A stretch of 64,000 nt of DNA, from the NCBI GenBank assembly GCA_017439675.1, contig JAFSIQ010000044.1, forward strand, positions 117,715-181,714, given 5' to 3'. Positions 52,369 to 61,867 of the stretch are shown piece after piece. The position numbers were made by a program, and so were the translations under genes. The notes beneath the pieces are model-generated. The model searched no databases and was not told the origin of the DNA. It saw only the letters and a list, made by a program, of their open reading frames with translations. The DNA is from Lachnospiraceae bacterium. Lineage in GTDB: Bacteria > Bacillota > Clostridia > Lachnospirales > Lachnospiraceae. Position 1 is the first letter of the stretch; each line of letters starts with the position of its first letter.

Positions 52369-52917
52369 ATGCCATTACCAAAACAAGATGATTATACAGT
52401 TGATTACATTTATTCACTTCCAGAGGGACAACGTGCAGAGCTCATAGATGGTGTTATCTATGACATGGCACCCCCGAATAGAATGCATCAGGAAATTGTT
52501 TCGCAATTAACAAAAGTCATTGGTCAATATATTGACAAGAATAATGGGCAATGTAAAATCTACCCGGCTCCATTTGCTGTTTTTTTGAACGATGATGACA
52601 GAAATTATGTAGAACCGGATATATCTGTAATTTGTGATAAGAATAAGTTAGACGATAAGGGGTGTAACGGTGCGCCAGATTGGATTGTTGAAGTTGTATC
52701 ACCGAGCACCAAACGTATCGATTATGGTATCAAATTATTCAAGTATCGTACAGCTGGTGTTCGAGAATATTGGATTATTAATCCGCTTACCAATTCTGTC
52801 AATGTATTTGATTTGGAAAATGATGAAAAGAGTGATCAATATACATTTGATGACGACATTGAAGTATGCATATATGAAAATTTGATAATTAATATTTCGG
52901 AATTAATCAAAGATTGA
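52369..52917 (+). CDS. Uma2-family (DUF820) endonuclease-like protein
   Basis: A 182-residue member of the Uma2/DUF820 family, which has a PD-(D/E)XK nuclease-like fold and is especially abundant in cyanobacteria and several other phyla. Typical motifs are RAELIDGVIYDMAPP (near residue 26), VEPDISVICD and PDWIVEVVSPSTKRIDYGIK, where D, D and E-x-x-S-P-S-T/K positions form the proposed active site, followed by REYWIINP. The start at ATG 52369 follows GGAAGGGAG; an upstream ATG at 52345 has no site. It has its own promoter. The biological function of the family is not settled. Confidence 0.88.
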   Translation: MPLPKQDDYTVDYIYSLPEGQRAELIDGVIYDMAPPNRMHQEIVSQLTKVIGQYIDKNNGQCKIYPAPFAVFLNDDDRNYVEPDISVICDKNKLDDKGCNGAPDWIVEVVSPSTKRIDYGIKLFKYRTAGVREYWIINPLTNSVNVFDLENDEKSDQYTFDDDIEVCIYENLIINISELIKD

Positions 52918-52977
52918 AAATTGTTCGTGATTACGAATAATAAATAATTAACAGATAATGTAACAAGGAGATAAGTT

Positions 52978-54084
52978 ATGGCAAAGAAAATCATTTTAAC
53001 TGGAGACAGACCAACAGGAAGATTGCACGTGGGACATTATGTGGGCTCGCTTAAGAGAAGAGTGGAACTACAGAATTCTGGAGAATATGACAAGATATAT
53101 ATTATGATTGCAGATGCACAGGCGCTTACTGATAATGCAGACAATCCGGATAAGATTCGTGAGAATATTATTGAGGTTGCTTTAGATTACCTTGCTTGCG
53201 GAATAGATCCTGCAAAGTCAACAATTTTGATTCAATCGCAGATTCCACAGCTTACTGAGCTTTGTTTCTATTATATGAATATAGTTACAACAGCACGTTT
53301 GGAGCGTAATCCGACCATTAAGTCTGAAATTAAGATGCGTGGATATAGCGAGAATGACGGCGAAGGTAAAGGTATACCAGTGGGCTTCTATACATATCCA
53401 ATCAGCCAGGCGGCAGACATTACTGCATTCCAGGCAACAACAGTTCCTGCTGGTGAAGACCAGAAGCCAATGGTGGAACAGACAAGAGAGATTGTGCATA
53501 AGTTTAATACTGTGTACGGTGAAGCGCTTACAGAACCAAGCATTTTATTGCCAGACAACGAAGCCTGTTTGAGACTTCCTGGTATTGATGGTAAGGCAAA
53601 AATGAGTAAGTCCCTTGGAAACTGCATTTACCTATCAGAGGAGCCAGATGAGATTCAAAAGAAGGTTATGAGTATGTTTACAGACCCTGATCATATTAAG
53701 ATTACAGACCCTGGTAAATTAGAGGGTAACACTGTATTTACTTATTTGGATGCATTTAGCAGACCAGAGCATTTTGAACGTTATTTACCAGAGTATGCAA
53801 ACCTTGACGAATTGAAGGAACATTATACACGGGGCGGTCTTGGCGATGTGAAGGTAAAGAGATTCCTTAACAGTGTGATTCAGGAGGAATTAGAGCCAAT
53901 CCGTAATCGTAGACATGAATATGAAAAAGACATTGCATATGTATACGATGTGTTAAAGAAGGGTAGTGAAGAGGCAGAACGCGTAGCACAAGAGACATTA
54001 GATAAGGTGAAGGCTGCAATGCGTATCAATTACTTTGATGATAAAGATTTGATTGCAAGTCATATTGCAAAATATCAAAAATAA
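52978..54084 (+). CDS. trpS: tryptophanyl-tRNA synthetase
   Basis: TrpS charges tRNA-Trp with tryptophan. The 368-residue class I synthetase shows the HIGH-like RLHVGHYVGSLKRR near residue 15 and KMSKSLGN near residue 203. TGDRPTGRLHVGH fits the family start. AAGGAG precedes the ATG at 52978. It lies 60 bp after the Uma2 gene. A strong terminator follows at 54108. There is no T-box leader: the upstream gap is only 60 bp and has none of the required motifs. Confidence 0.97.
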   Translation: MAKKIILTGDRPTGRLHVGHYVGSLKRRVELQNSGEYDKIYIMIADAQALTDNADNPDKIRENIIEVALDYLACGIDPAKSTILIQSQIPQLTELCFYYMNIVTTARLERNPTIKSEIKMRGYSENDGEGKGIPVGFYTYPISQAADITAFQATTVPAGEDQKPMVEQTREIVHKFNTVYGEALTEPSILLPDNEACLRLPGIDGKAKMSKSLGNCIYLSEEPDEIQKKVMSMFTDPDHIKITDPGKLEGNTVFTYLDAFSRPEHFERYLPEYANLDELKEHYTRGGLGDVKVKRFLNSVIQEELEPIRNRRHEYEKDIAYVYDVLKKGSEEAERVAQETLDKVKAAMRINYFDDKDLIASHIAKYQK

Positions 54085-54107
54085 AAATTGACTGAATGAA
54101 GTCTTTA

Positions 54108-54136
54108 ACGAGAGGTTTTTGACCTCTCGTTTTTTT
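54108..54136 (+). terminator. intrinsic terminator after trpS
   Basis: ACGAGAGG and CCTCTCGT form a perfect 8-bp stem around TTTTTGA, followed by seven T. Confidence 0.9.
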
Positions 54137-54164
54137 ACTTTGTTCTTTGGACACCGCTCGCGCG

Positions 54165-54190
54165 CTAAGAGTTTGCTTGCAAACTCTTAG
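54165..54190 (+). other. perfect 11-bp inverted repeat upstream of the his promoter
   Basis: CTAAGAGTTTG (54165-54175) and CAAACTCTTAG (54180-54190) with a CTTG loop. It lies between the trpS terminator and the his promoter and has no T run. It could be an operator or a second hairpin. Confidence 0.5.
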
Positions 54191-54207
54191 TTCTAGTATA
54201 AATTGTA

Positions 54208-54236
54208 TTGACATCTGATGACGAATTGAATATAAT
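54208..54236 (+). promoter_or_regulatory. consensus promoter of the his operon
   Basis: TTGACA at 54208-54213, a 17-bp spacer and TATAAT at 54231-54236, a perfect sigma-A promoter. It leaves a leader of about 118 nt before hisZ. In the leader, CGAAGTAA (54259) can pair with TTACTTCG (54321), followed by GTTTTG, possibly a leader attenuator. Confidence 0.8.
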
Positions 54237-54360
54237 AACCATGATTTTAGTGTGCTATCGAAGTAACACTGCAACGTGATAAAGTGATTGGTTGAAAAGA
54301 ATCTCAATATGTGTTAATATTACTTCGGTTTTGTGCAAATTAAGATAAAGGAGAATAGAT

Positions 54361-55623
54361 ATGATGGAAAAACTGTTACATACCCCAGAGGGTGTAAGGG
54401 ATATTTATGACAACGAATGCAAGAAGAAATTAAAGGTTCTTGATAAGATGCATCATGCCCTTTCTTTATACAGTTATAACGATATTGAAACACCAACCTT
54501 TGAATTTTTTGATATATTCAATCAGGACAAGGGTTCGGCTATATCCAATGAAATGTACAAGTTTTTTGATAGAGAGAATAATACCTTGGTGCTGCGCCCG
54601 GATATGACTCCTAGCATTGCAAGATGTGTAGCAAAATATTACAATGATGAAGAATTGCCAATTCGTCTATGCTATCAAGGAAAGACATTTATGAATACGC
54701 ATAATCATCAGGGTAAGTTAAATGAGATTACACAGCTTGGTGCAGAGCTGATTAATGATGATTCTTCTGCTGCGGATGCAGAGGTGATTGCAACAGTAAT
54801 TGACTGTTTCCTTGCTACTGGTTTGAAGGAATTCCAAATTGAGATTGGTGAAGTGGATTTCTTTAAAGGTGTATTGGAAGGTTCTGGATTGGATGATAAC
54901 ACCGTAGATGAGATTCGTGGATTGATTCATAACCGCAATTTTTTTGGGTTGGAAATTCTGATTAAAGAATTGGAGTTATCTAATGATGTAAAAAATGTAT
55001 TACTAAGCTTTGATCAGTTGTTTGGTGGATTAGAAATGCTTGATATAGCCAAGAAGCTTGTCTCGAATCAGACATCAATTGAAGCAATTGAACGTTTAGA
55101 GAAGGTATATAAAGCACTATCATATTCTGGCTATGAGCAGTATATCAGCTTTGATTTTTCGTTGCTCAGCCGTTATGAGTATTACACTGGAATTGTATTT
55201 CGTGGATACACCTATGGAACTGGTGACGCGGTTGTAAAAGGTGGACGTTATAACAATTTGTTAAAGCAATATGGAAAGGATGCTCCAGCAATTGGGTTTG
55301 CATTTTATATTGATGACTTGATGATGGCAATTTCCAGACAAAAGATTAAGGTAGCCGTTGACAATTCAGACAGCATTATTCTTTATAACATTGAACAACA
55401 GGAAACTGCAATTCGTATTGCAAATCATTTAAGAAAAACTGACCGCAAGGTGGAGTTGATTCGAAAATCTAAGAAAAAAGATGTTACAGCTTATGCAGAG
55501 TATGGTAAAAAGAATCATTTTTCGGGGATGTTTTATCTGACCTCTGATACCACGGTTGATATTCATGATTTTGTGTCAGATGAGATAGCTAGTGCATTGG
55601 TTGAAGATATTGAAATGTCATAA
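54361..55623 (+). CDS. hisZ: ATP phosphoribosyltransferase regulatory subunit HisZ
   Basis: HisZ is a histidyl-tRNA synthetase-like protein that combines with short-form HisG to make an active, feedback-regulated ATP phosphoribosyltransferase. The 420 residues show class II synthetase features: TPEGVRDIYDNE at the start, VLRPDMTPSIARCVA (motif 2 region), RLCYQGKTF and KGGRYNNLLKQYG. It lacks the catalytic function of HisS, as the family implies. AAAGGAG fits the ATG at 54361 (a second ATG follows directly). Its presence next to short hisG is diagnostic of the HisG-HisZ arrangement. Confidence 0.93.
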   Translation: MMEKLLHTPEGVRDIYDNECKKKLKVLDKMHHALSLYSYNDIETPTFEFFDIFNQDKGSAISNEMYKFFDRENNTLVLRPDMTPSIARCVAKYYNDEELPIRLCYQGKTFMNTHNHQGKLNEITQLGAELINDDSSAADAEVIATVIDCFLATGLKEFQIEIGEVDFFKGVLEGSGLDDNTVDEIRGLIHNRNFFGLEILIKELELSNDVKNVLLSFDQLFGGLEMLDIAKKLVSNQTSIEAIERLEKVYKALSYSGYEQYISFDFSLLSRYEYYTGIVFRGYTYGTGDAVVKGGRYNNLLKQYGKDAPAIGFAFYIDDLMMAISRQKIKVAVDNSDSIILYNIEQQETAIRIANHLRKTDRKVELIRKSKKKDVTAYAEYGKKNHFSGMFYLTSDTTVDIHDFVSDEIASALVEDIEMS

Positions 55624-55731
55624 CCAATTAAGTCATGCACGGTCATGGTAAATGGATATGTGCAATATTATTTACTGTGCGCAGTAAAGATGGTAACAAC
55701 AAACTTATAGAATTTATAGCGAGGAAGCAAT

Positions 55732-56379
55732 ATGAGATATTTAACATTTGCGTTAGCCAAGGGAAGACTTGCAAAAAAGACCTTGGGCTATCTTGAACAA
55801 ATCGGAATTACTTGTGAGGAAATGAAAGACCCAGATACAAGAAAGCTTATTTTTGTGAATGAAGAATTGAAACTTCGTTTCTTTTTAGCAAAAGCAGGAG
55901 ATGTACCAACCTATGTTGAATACGGCGCAGCTGATATTGGTGTGGTTGGTAAAGATACCATTATGGAAGAGGAACGAGATAATATCTACGAAGTGTTAGA
56001 TTTGGGCTTTGGCAAGTGTAGAATGTGTGTCTGTGGACCAGAATCTGCTCAAGAAACTTTACAGAAGAATGAAATTATTCGTGTCGCAAGTAAGTACCCA
56101 AACATTGCAAAGAATTATTTTAAGACAAAGAAAAATCAGACGGTGGAGATTGTGAAGCTAAATGGTTCTGTAGAACTTGCGCCGATTGTGGATTTATCTG
56201 ATGTCATTGTAGATATCGTTGAGACAGGTACAACCTTGAAGGAGAATGGACTTGGCGTATTAGAAGAGATTTGCCCATTGTCTTGTCGTATGGTTGTTAA
56301 TAAGGTGAGTCTTAAAATGGAACAGGAACGTATCATGAAGATTGTAAAGGATTTGAAGAAGCTACTTTATGAGGATTGA
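55732..56379 (+). CDS. hisG: ATP phosphoribosyltransferase, short form HisG
   Basis: HisG joins ATP and phosphoribosyl pyrophosphate in the first step of histidine synthesis. The 215 residues are the short form, without the C-terminal ACT-like regulatory domain, which therefore needs HisZ. Motifs: LTFALAKGRLAKKTLGYLE, AADIGVVGKDTIMEE and the phosphate-binding VDIVETGTTLKENGL. GCGAGGA precedes the ATG at 55732. A 108-bp gap separates it from hisZ, with no obvious terminator, and hisD follows after 20 bp. Confidence 0.97.
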   Translation: MRYLTFALAKGRLAKKTLGYLEQIGITCEEMKDPDTRKLIFVNEELKLRFFLAKAGDVPTYVEYGAADIGVVGKDTIMEEERDNIYEVLDLGFGKCRMCVCGPESAQETLQKNEIIRVASKYPNIAKNYFKTKKNQTVEIVKLNGSVELAPIVDLSDVIVDIVETGTTLKENGLGVLEEICPLSCRMVVNKVSLKMEQERIMKIVKDLKKLLYED

Positions 56380-56399
56380 GCTAAGAAAGGATGAAAGAA

Positions 56400-57689
56400 A
56401 TGCGTATTGTAAAATTAACATCAGAAACAAAGCAAAATTTGTTAGACGACTTATTAAAAAGAAGTCCTAACAATTATACGGAATATGCAGATACAGTACA
56501 GGAAATTGTTGATAATGTGAAAGAGAATGGTAACAAAGCCTTGTTTGAATATACAAAAAAGTTCGACAAAGCTGATATCAACGAAGGTAATATTAAAGTT
56601 ACAAAAGAAGAAATTGAGGAAGCTTACAAGCAGGTAGATGAGCATTTATTAGAGGTCATTCGTAAAGCTTTAGTAAATATTCGTACATATCATGAGAAGC
56701 AAAAACAGTATAGCTGGTTCGACACGACGGAAAATGGAACAATGTTAGGACAGAAAGTAACTGCTATGAATTCTGTTGGTGTATATGTTCCAGGCGGTAA
56801 AGCAGTTTACCCATCCTCTGTATTGATGAATATTGTTCCCGCCAAAGTAGCAGGTGTCAAGAATATTATTATGACGACACCTTGTAATGCGGAAGGCAAA
56901 GTGTATCCAACCACATTGGTTGCAGCAAATGAAGCAGGTGTAAATGCTATCTATAAGGCAGGTGGCGCGCAGGCAATCGCAGCTCTTGCATATGGTACCG
57001 AGTCTGTTCCGAAGGTGGATAAAATTGTAGGTCCTGGTAATATCTTTGTCGCTTTGGCAAAACGTGCGGTATATGGTTATGTAAGCATTGATTCTATTGC
57101 TGGTCCTTCAGAAATTTTGGTGTTGGCAGATGAAACTGCGAATCCTCGCTTTGTAGCTGCGGATTTATTATCCCAGGCAGAACACGACGAGTTGGCATCT
57201 GCAATTCTTGTTACAACATCAGAGGAGTTAGCCCAGAAGGTTTCTGTGGAAGTTGATAAATTTATTGTCGAATTAAGCAGAAGTGAAATTATGCAGAAGT
57301 CTATTGATAATTATGGATATATTCTTGTGGCAGAGAACATGGAAGATGCCATTTCAGCAGCAAATGATATTGCAAGTGAGCACTTAGAGATTGTGACAAA
57401 GAATCCGTTTGAGGTAATGATGCGCATTCGAAATGCAGGTGCAATCTTTATTGGAGAATATAGTTCTGAACCACTTGGTGATTATTTTGCTGGTCCAAAC
57501 CACGTATTGCCAACCAACGGTACTGCAAAGTTCTTCTCGCCACTTAGCGTAGATGATTTTGTAAAGAAGTCTAGTATCATTTATTATTCTAAGGAAGCGT
57601 TAGAACCAGTACATCAGGATATTATTGATTTTGCAACCAGCGAACAATTGACCGCACATGCGAATTCTATTAAAGTTAGATTTGAATAG
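56400..57689 (+). CDS. hisD: histidinol dehydrogenase HisD
   Basis: HisD oxidises histidinol to histidine in two NAD-dependent steps. The 429 residues contain YVPGGKAVYPSSVLMNIVPA, the zinc-binding elements near QAEHDELASAIL and SEHLEI, and the C-terminal GPNHVLPTNGTAKF motif. The zinc histidines in these match the family. An earlier ATG at 56391 directly follows AAAGG and is too close; the ATG at 56400 has proper spacing. A perfect inverted repeat and T-rich tract follow, and hisB is next, 176 bp downstream. Confidence 0.97.
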   Translation: MRIVKLTSETKQNLLDDLLKRSPNNYTEYADTVQEIVDNVKENGNKALFEYTKKFDKADINEGNIKVTKEEIEEAYKQVDEHLLEVIRKALVNIRTYHEKQKQYSWFDTTENGTMLGQKVTAMNSVGVYVPGGKAVYPSSVLMNIVPAKVAGVKNIIMTTPCNAEGKVYPTTLVAANEAGVNAIYKAGGAQAIAALAYGTESVPKVDKIVGPGNIFVALAKRAVYGYVSIDSIAGPSEILVLADETANPRFVAADLLSQAEHDELASAILVTTSEELAQKVSVEVDKFIVELSRSEIMQKSIDNYGYILVAENMEDAISAANDIASEHLEIVTKNPFEVMMRIRNAGAIFIGEYSSEPLGDYFAGPNHVLPTNGTAKFFSPLSVDDFVKKSSIIYYSKEALEPVHQDIIDFATSEQLTAHANSIKVRFE

Positions 57690-57715
57690 TGGATTTATGA
57701 AGAACCTTTCACTTT

Positions 57716-57755
57716 GATATGCCCCTTGTCTACTTGACAAGGGGCATATCATTTT
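57716..57755 (+). terminator. perfect 15-bp hairpin after hisD
   Basis: GATATGCCCCTTGTC (57716-57730) and GACAAGGGGCATATC (57736-57750) pair without mismatch around TACTT, followed by ATTTT. It splits hisZ-G-D from hisB-I; hisB may have its own promoter (TGATAAAAT near 57819). Confidence 0.8.
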
Positions 57756-57865
57756 ATAAACGGTTCCTCTTTTCTTTGAAAAAAACACTTAAATTGTGGT
57801 ATTTTGAAAAAGAATATGATAAAATACATATTTGTGAAAGATTGCTTAGTTAGAAAGGAGTTCAT

Positions 57866-58459
57866 ATGGCAGATAGAATAGCGTATATCGAGAGAAAAAC
57901 CAACGAAACAGATATTAAATTAGAATTAAACTTAGATGGTACTGGTCAAACAAAGATTGACACTGGAATCGGTTTCTTTGATCACATGTTGAATTCCTTT
58001 GCCAGACACGGCTTCTTTGATTTGAAACTTTCGGTAAAGGGAGATTTGTATGTAGATTCCCATCACACGATTGAAGATACTGGAATTGTGTTAGGACAAG
58101 CAATCAAGAAGGCGTTAGGAGACAAGAAGGGAATCAAACGCTATGGTCAGAGAATTTTACCAATGGATGAGACATTGATGCTTTGTGCACTTGATTTATC
58201 TGGTAGACCATATTTTTCCTATAATATGTCTTTGACGGTTGACCAGGTGGGATATTTTGACACAGAAATGGTAAAAGAATTTTTCTATGCGGTATCGTAT
58301 GGTGCAGGAATGAATTTACATATCAAACAATTAGATGGTAGTAATAATCATCACTTGATTGAGGCTGCATTTAAGGCATTTGCAAAAGCATTGGATGAAG
58401 CAACTCAGGTTGATCCACGGATGAGAGACGAAGTTCTTTCGACGAAGGGCTCTTTATAA
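57866..58459 (+). CDS. hisB: imidazoleglycerol-phosphate dehydratase HisB
   Basis: HisB removes water from imidazoleglycerol phosphate, the sixth step of histidine synthesis. The 197-residue monofunctional form contains DTGIGFFDHMLNSFARHGFF (metal histidines), DSHHTIEDTGIVLGQAIKKALGDKKGIKRYG and NNHHLIEAAFKAFAKAL. GAAAGGAG precedes the ATG at 57866. No phosphatase domain is fused, as usual in Firmicutes. hisI is next. Confidence 0.97.
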   Translation: MADRIAYIERKTNETDIKLELNLDGTGQTKIDTGIGFFDHMLNSFARHGFFDLKLSVKGDLYVDSHHTIEDTGIVLGQAIKKALGDKKGIKRYGQRILPMDETLMLCALDLSGRPYFSYNMSLTVDQVGYFDTEMVKEFFYAVSYGAGMNLHIKQLDGSNNHHLIEAAFKAFAKALDEATQVDPRMRDEVLSTKGSL

Positions 58460-58540
58460 TGGAATTTGAAGTTTTTATGAATAAAGACGAGAATACAATC
58501 TAATAACAAGGAATGTATCCGAACTTAGGAGGAAACAAAC

Positions 58541-58915
58541 ATGAATAATCAAATAGAATATGTGGCAAAACCTATGACTAGTAGTCAGAATTTTGACACA
58601 TTCAAGCTAGACAGCAATGGATTGATTCCGTGTATTACACAAGATTATCAAACCAATGAGGTTTTGATGATGGCGTATATGAACAAAGAATCCTTTGAAA
58701 AAACGTTGGAGACAGGTTATATGGTATACTATTCCAGAAGCCGGAAGAAACTATGGAAGAAGGGTGAGGAAAGTGGTCATTTACAATTTGTGAAGGATTT
58801 ACGTATTGATTGTGACAAGGACACGATTTTAGCGAAGGTTGCACAAATTGGTGTGGCGTGTCACACCGGTAATCCAACTTGTTTTTATACATCATTAACC
58901 GATGAACTGAAGTAA
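58541..58915 (+). CDS. hisI: phosphoribosyl-AMP cyclohydrolase HisI
   Basis: HisI opens the adenine ring of phosphoribosyl-AMP. The 124 residues contain [50 protein letters not shown] and [13 protein letters not shown], where the cysteines bind zinc. The pyrophosphohydrolase (HisE) domain is missing, so it is monofunctional. AGGAGG precedes the ATG. hisE, hisF, hisA and hisH are not in this window, so the pathway is split between loci. Confidence 0.97.
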   Translation: MNNQIEYVAKPMTSSQNFDTFKLDSNGLIPCITQDYQTNEVLMMAYMNKESFEKTLETGYMVYYSRSRKKLWKKGEESGHLQFVKDLRIDCDKDTILAKVAQIGVACHTGNPTCFYTSLTDELK

Positions 58916-58952
58916 AATATCAAATGTTATCATACACGATGGAGGTAGAAAA

Positions 58953-59144
58953 ATGGAATTTGTTAGTGAATTATTAATGTATCTGTTCAAGTTTGTTGTT
59001 TATATCGCAGTTACAATTGTTGCGGTATTGTGTGGTATTAAGCTTAAGAAAAATAAGCTTGCAAAAGCTGCTGTTGAAGCGGAGGCAACAGTAGCGGAAA
59101 CAACAGAAAAGAAAACGGTTGATGAAATAGAAAGTGAAGCATAA
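58953..59144 (+). CDS. small membrane protein, 63 aa
   Basis: A tiny protein with one hydrophobic helix (LLMYLFKFVVYIAVTIVAVLCG, about residues 7-28, run shortened here) and a charged, Ala/Glu/Lys-rich tail. I recognise no function. GGAGGTAG precedes the ATG, and it lies between hisI and alaS with only 15 bp to alaS, so it is probably cotranslated. Small single-pass proteins next to alaS occur in Lachnospiraceae, but I cannot assign a role. Confidence 0.65.
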   Translation: MEFVSELLMYLFKFVVYIAVTIVAVLCGIKLKKNKLAKAAVEAEATVAETTEKKTVDEIESEA

Positions 59145-59159
59145 GAGAGGTACAAAAAC

Positions 59160-61796
59160 GTGAAGAAATATGGTTTGAATGAATTAAGAAGAATGTATTT
59201 GGAATTTTTTGAGAGCAAGGATCATCTTAAGATGAACAGTTTTTCGTTGGTTCCACAGAATGATAATTCGTTATTATTAATTAATGCGGGTATGGCTCCC
59301 CTTAAGCCTTACTTTACCGGACAGGAAATTCCACCACGCAAGCGTGTGACAACCTGTCAGAAGTGTATTCGTACTGGTGATATTGAGAATGTTGGTAAGA
59401 CAGCGCGTCATGGTACTTTCTTCGAGATGTTGGGTAACTTCTCATTTGGTGATTATTTTAAGAGAGAAGCAATTGCTTGGTCATGGGAGTTCTTAACAGA
59501 AGTGTTAGAAATGGACCCAGAGCGTCTATATCCATCTGTATACGAAGAGGATGATGAGGCGTTTGATATTTGGAATAAGGAGATTGGTATTGCACCAGAG
59601 CGCATTTACCGTTTTGGTAAGGCAGATAACTTTTGGGAGCATGGTTCAGGTCCTTGTGGTCCTTGTTCTGAGATTTATTATGACCGTGGCGAGAAATATG
59701 GTTGTGGTAAGCCTGGTTGTGAGGTTGGTTGTGATTGTGACCGTTACATGGAAATCTGGAACAACGTATTTACCCAGTTTGATGGTGATGGAAAGGGTAA
59801 CTACGAAGAGTTAGAGACTAAGAACATTGATACCGGTATGGGATTGGAACGTTTGGCTTCCGTTGTTCAGGACGTTGACTCTATCTTTGATGTAGATACT
59901 ATTTTCGCACTTCGTAGTAAGGTTTGTGAATTGGCAAATGTAGAATACAAGACCGATGAGAACAAGGATATTTCTATTCGTTTGATTACTGACCATATTC
60001 GTTCGTCTACATTTATGATTTCAGATGGTGTTATGCCTACCAATGAAGGTAGAGGATATGTGCTTCGTCGTTTGATTCGTCGTGCGGCTCGTCATGGACG
60101 TTTGCTAGGTATTGATGGAACTTTCCTTGCAAAGCTTTCTGAGACAGTAATTGAAGGCTCTAAGGATGGATATCCAGAGTTAGATGAGAAGAAGGAATTT
60201 ATTTTCCGTGTATTAACACAGGAAGAAAATCAGTTTAATAAGACAATCGACCAGGGGCTTGCAATTCTTGCAGAAATGGAAGAGGAGCTTGCTAAGAGTG
60301 GTAATAAGACATTAACAGGTGCAGATGTATTTAAGCTCTATGATACCTTTGGATTCCCAGTAGATTTGACAAAGGAAATTCTGGAAGAAAAGGGCTATAA
60401 TATCGATGAAGAAGGTTTCAAGGTATGCATGGAGGAGCAGAGAGTAAAGGCTCGTACAGCGCGTAAGGAAACCAACTACATGGGTGCAGATGCCACTGTA
60501 TACGACGAGATTGATCCATCTATTACAACAGAGTTTGTTGGATATGATAATGATGCATACGATTCTAAGATTACAGTACTTACTACAGACCAGATTGTGG
60601 AAGCAATTGTGGCTGGTGATGAAGCAACCTTGTTTGTAGAGCAGACACCATTTTATGCTACTATGGGTGGTCAGCAGGGTGATACCGGTGTGATTACCAC
60701 ATCTGACGCAGAATTTGTTGTAAAGGAGACTGTTAAGTTAAAAGGTGGCAAGTATGGCCATATCGGAACAGTGACGAAGGGAATGTTCAAGATTGGCGAT
60801 ACTGTAACACTTTCCATTGATACAGATGGTAGAGCAGACACCTGTAAGAACCACAGTGCGACACACTTGTTGCAGAAAGCGCTTAAGATGGTACTTGGTA
60901 ACCATGTAGAGCAGAAGGGTTCTTTGGTTACTCCAGATAGACTTCGTTTTGACTTTTCGCATTTCTCTCCAATGACGGAGGATGAGATTGCACAGGTTGA
61001 AGCAATTGTGAATAAAGAGATTTCTAATGCGTTACCAGTTAATATTGCAGAGATGTCAATTGAAGACGCAAAGAAAACTGGTGCTATGGCATTGTTTGGT
61101 GAGAAGTATGGTGACACTGTAAGAGTAGTTAACATGTCTGATTTCTCTATTGAGTTGTGTGGTGGTACCCATGTTAAGAATACAAGTGCAATTACCACAT
61201 TTAAGATTGTATCAGAGGCTGGTGTTGCAGCTGGTGTGAGACGTATTGAAGCGTTGACTGGCGAAGGAGTATTTAACTACTACAAGGAAATCGAGAAGAA
61301 GATGATGGAAGCTTCTAAGATTTTGAAGGCGAATCCAGACCAGTTATTAGATAAGCTTACAAGTACATTAGCTCAGCTTAAGGAGGTTTCTTCTGAAAAT
61401 GAATCTCTTAAGGCTAAGCTTGCCAATGAGTCCTTGGGAGATGTAACATCTGATATGGTTTCTGTTGGCGATTTCAATATTATTGCAACTGCTGTGGAAG
61501 GTGTTGATATGAACGGTCTTCGTGACTTAGGCGACCAGTTAAAGGCGAAGGTTTCAGAAGGTATTGTTGTAATTGCTTCTGTTAATGATGGTAAGGTGAA
61601 CTTAATCGCCATGGCAACTGATGCTGCGGTGAAGTCTGGTGCCCATGCAGGTAACTTGATTAAGGAAGTTGCTCCACTTGTTGGTGGTGGCGGCGGTGGT
61701 CGTCCAAATATGGCACAGGCTGGTGGTAAGAACCCGGCAGGTATTGCTGATGCAATCGCGAAAGCAAAGGAAGTTGCTTCTGGTCAGTTAGGATAG
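59160..61796 (+). CDS. alaS: alanyl-tRNA synthetase
   Basis: AlaS charges tRNA-Ala and edits mischarged Ser or Gly. The 878-residue protein has the class II core (MAPLKPYFTGQEIPPRKRV, QKCIRTGDIENVG, HGTFFEMLGNFSFGDYF, GMGLERLASV), the editing domain with NHSATHLLQKALKMVLG and CGGTHVKNT (metal histidines and cysteine), and the C-terminal GGGGGGRPNMAQAGG region. The start is a GTG at 59160 preceded by AGAGAGG. A terminator follows at 61820. The length is normal for the full enzyme. Confidence 0.97.
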   Translation: MKKYGLNELRRMYLEFFESKDHLKMNSFSLVPQNDNSLLLINAGMAPLKPYFTGQEIPPRKRVTTCQKCIRTGDIENVGKTARHGTFFEMLGNFSFGDYFKREAIAWSWEFLTEVLEMDPERLYPSVYEEDDEAFDIWNKEIGIAPERIYRFGKADNFWEHGSGPCGPCSEIYYDRGEKYGCGKPGCEVGCDCDRYMEIWNNVFTQFDGDGKGNYEELETKNIDTGMGLERLASVVQDVDSIFDVDTIFALRSKVCELANVEYKTDENKDISIRLITDHIRSSTFMISDGVMPTNEGRGYVLRRLIRRAARHGRLLGIDGTFLAKLSETVIEGSKDGYPELDEKKEFIFRVLTQEENQFNKTIDQGLAILAEMEEELAKSGNKTLTGADVFKLYDTFGFPVDLTKEILEEKGYNIDEEGFKVCMEEQRVKARTARKETNYMGADATVYDEIDPSITTEFVGYDNDAYDSKITVLTTDQIVEAIVAGDEATLFVEQTPFYATMGGQQGDTGVITTSDAEFVVKETVKLKGGKYGHIGTVTKGMFKIGDTVTLSIDTDGRADTCKNHSATHLLQKALKMVLGNHVEQKGSLVTPDRLRFDFSHFSPMTEDEIAQVEAIVNKEISNALPVNIAEMSIEDAKKTGAMALFGEKYGDTVRVVNMSDFSIELCGGTHVKNTSAITTFKIVSEAGVAAGVRRIEALTGEGVFNYYKEIEKKMMEASKILKANPDQLLDKLTSTLAQLKEVSSENESLKAKLANESLGDVTSDMVSVGDFNIIATAVEGVDMNGLRDLGDQLKAKVSEGIVVIASVNDGKVNLIAMATDAAVKSGAHAGNLIKEVAPLVGGGGGGRPNMAQAGGKNPAGIADAIAKAKEVASGQLG

Positions 61797-61819
61797 TAAA
61801 AATATAAACGATAACAACA

Positions 61820-61853
61820 ACCTCTGGTAGTAATCTGCCAGAGGTATTATTTC
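61820..61853 (+). terminator. intrinsic terminator after alaS
   Basis: ACCTCTGGTAG (61820-61830) pairs with CTGCCAGAGGT (61835-61845) around TAAT, followed by ATTATTTCT. The next gene begins 14 bp later. Confidence 0.8.
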
Positions 61854-61867
61854 TTGTGGTAGTGTGT

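Noticed and set aside
52918-52977. T-box leader for trpS
   Set aside because: The gap is only 60 bp and lacks the T-box core sequence.
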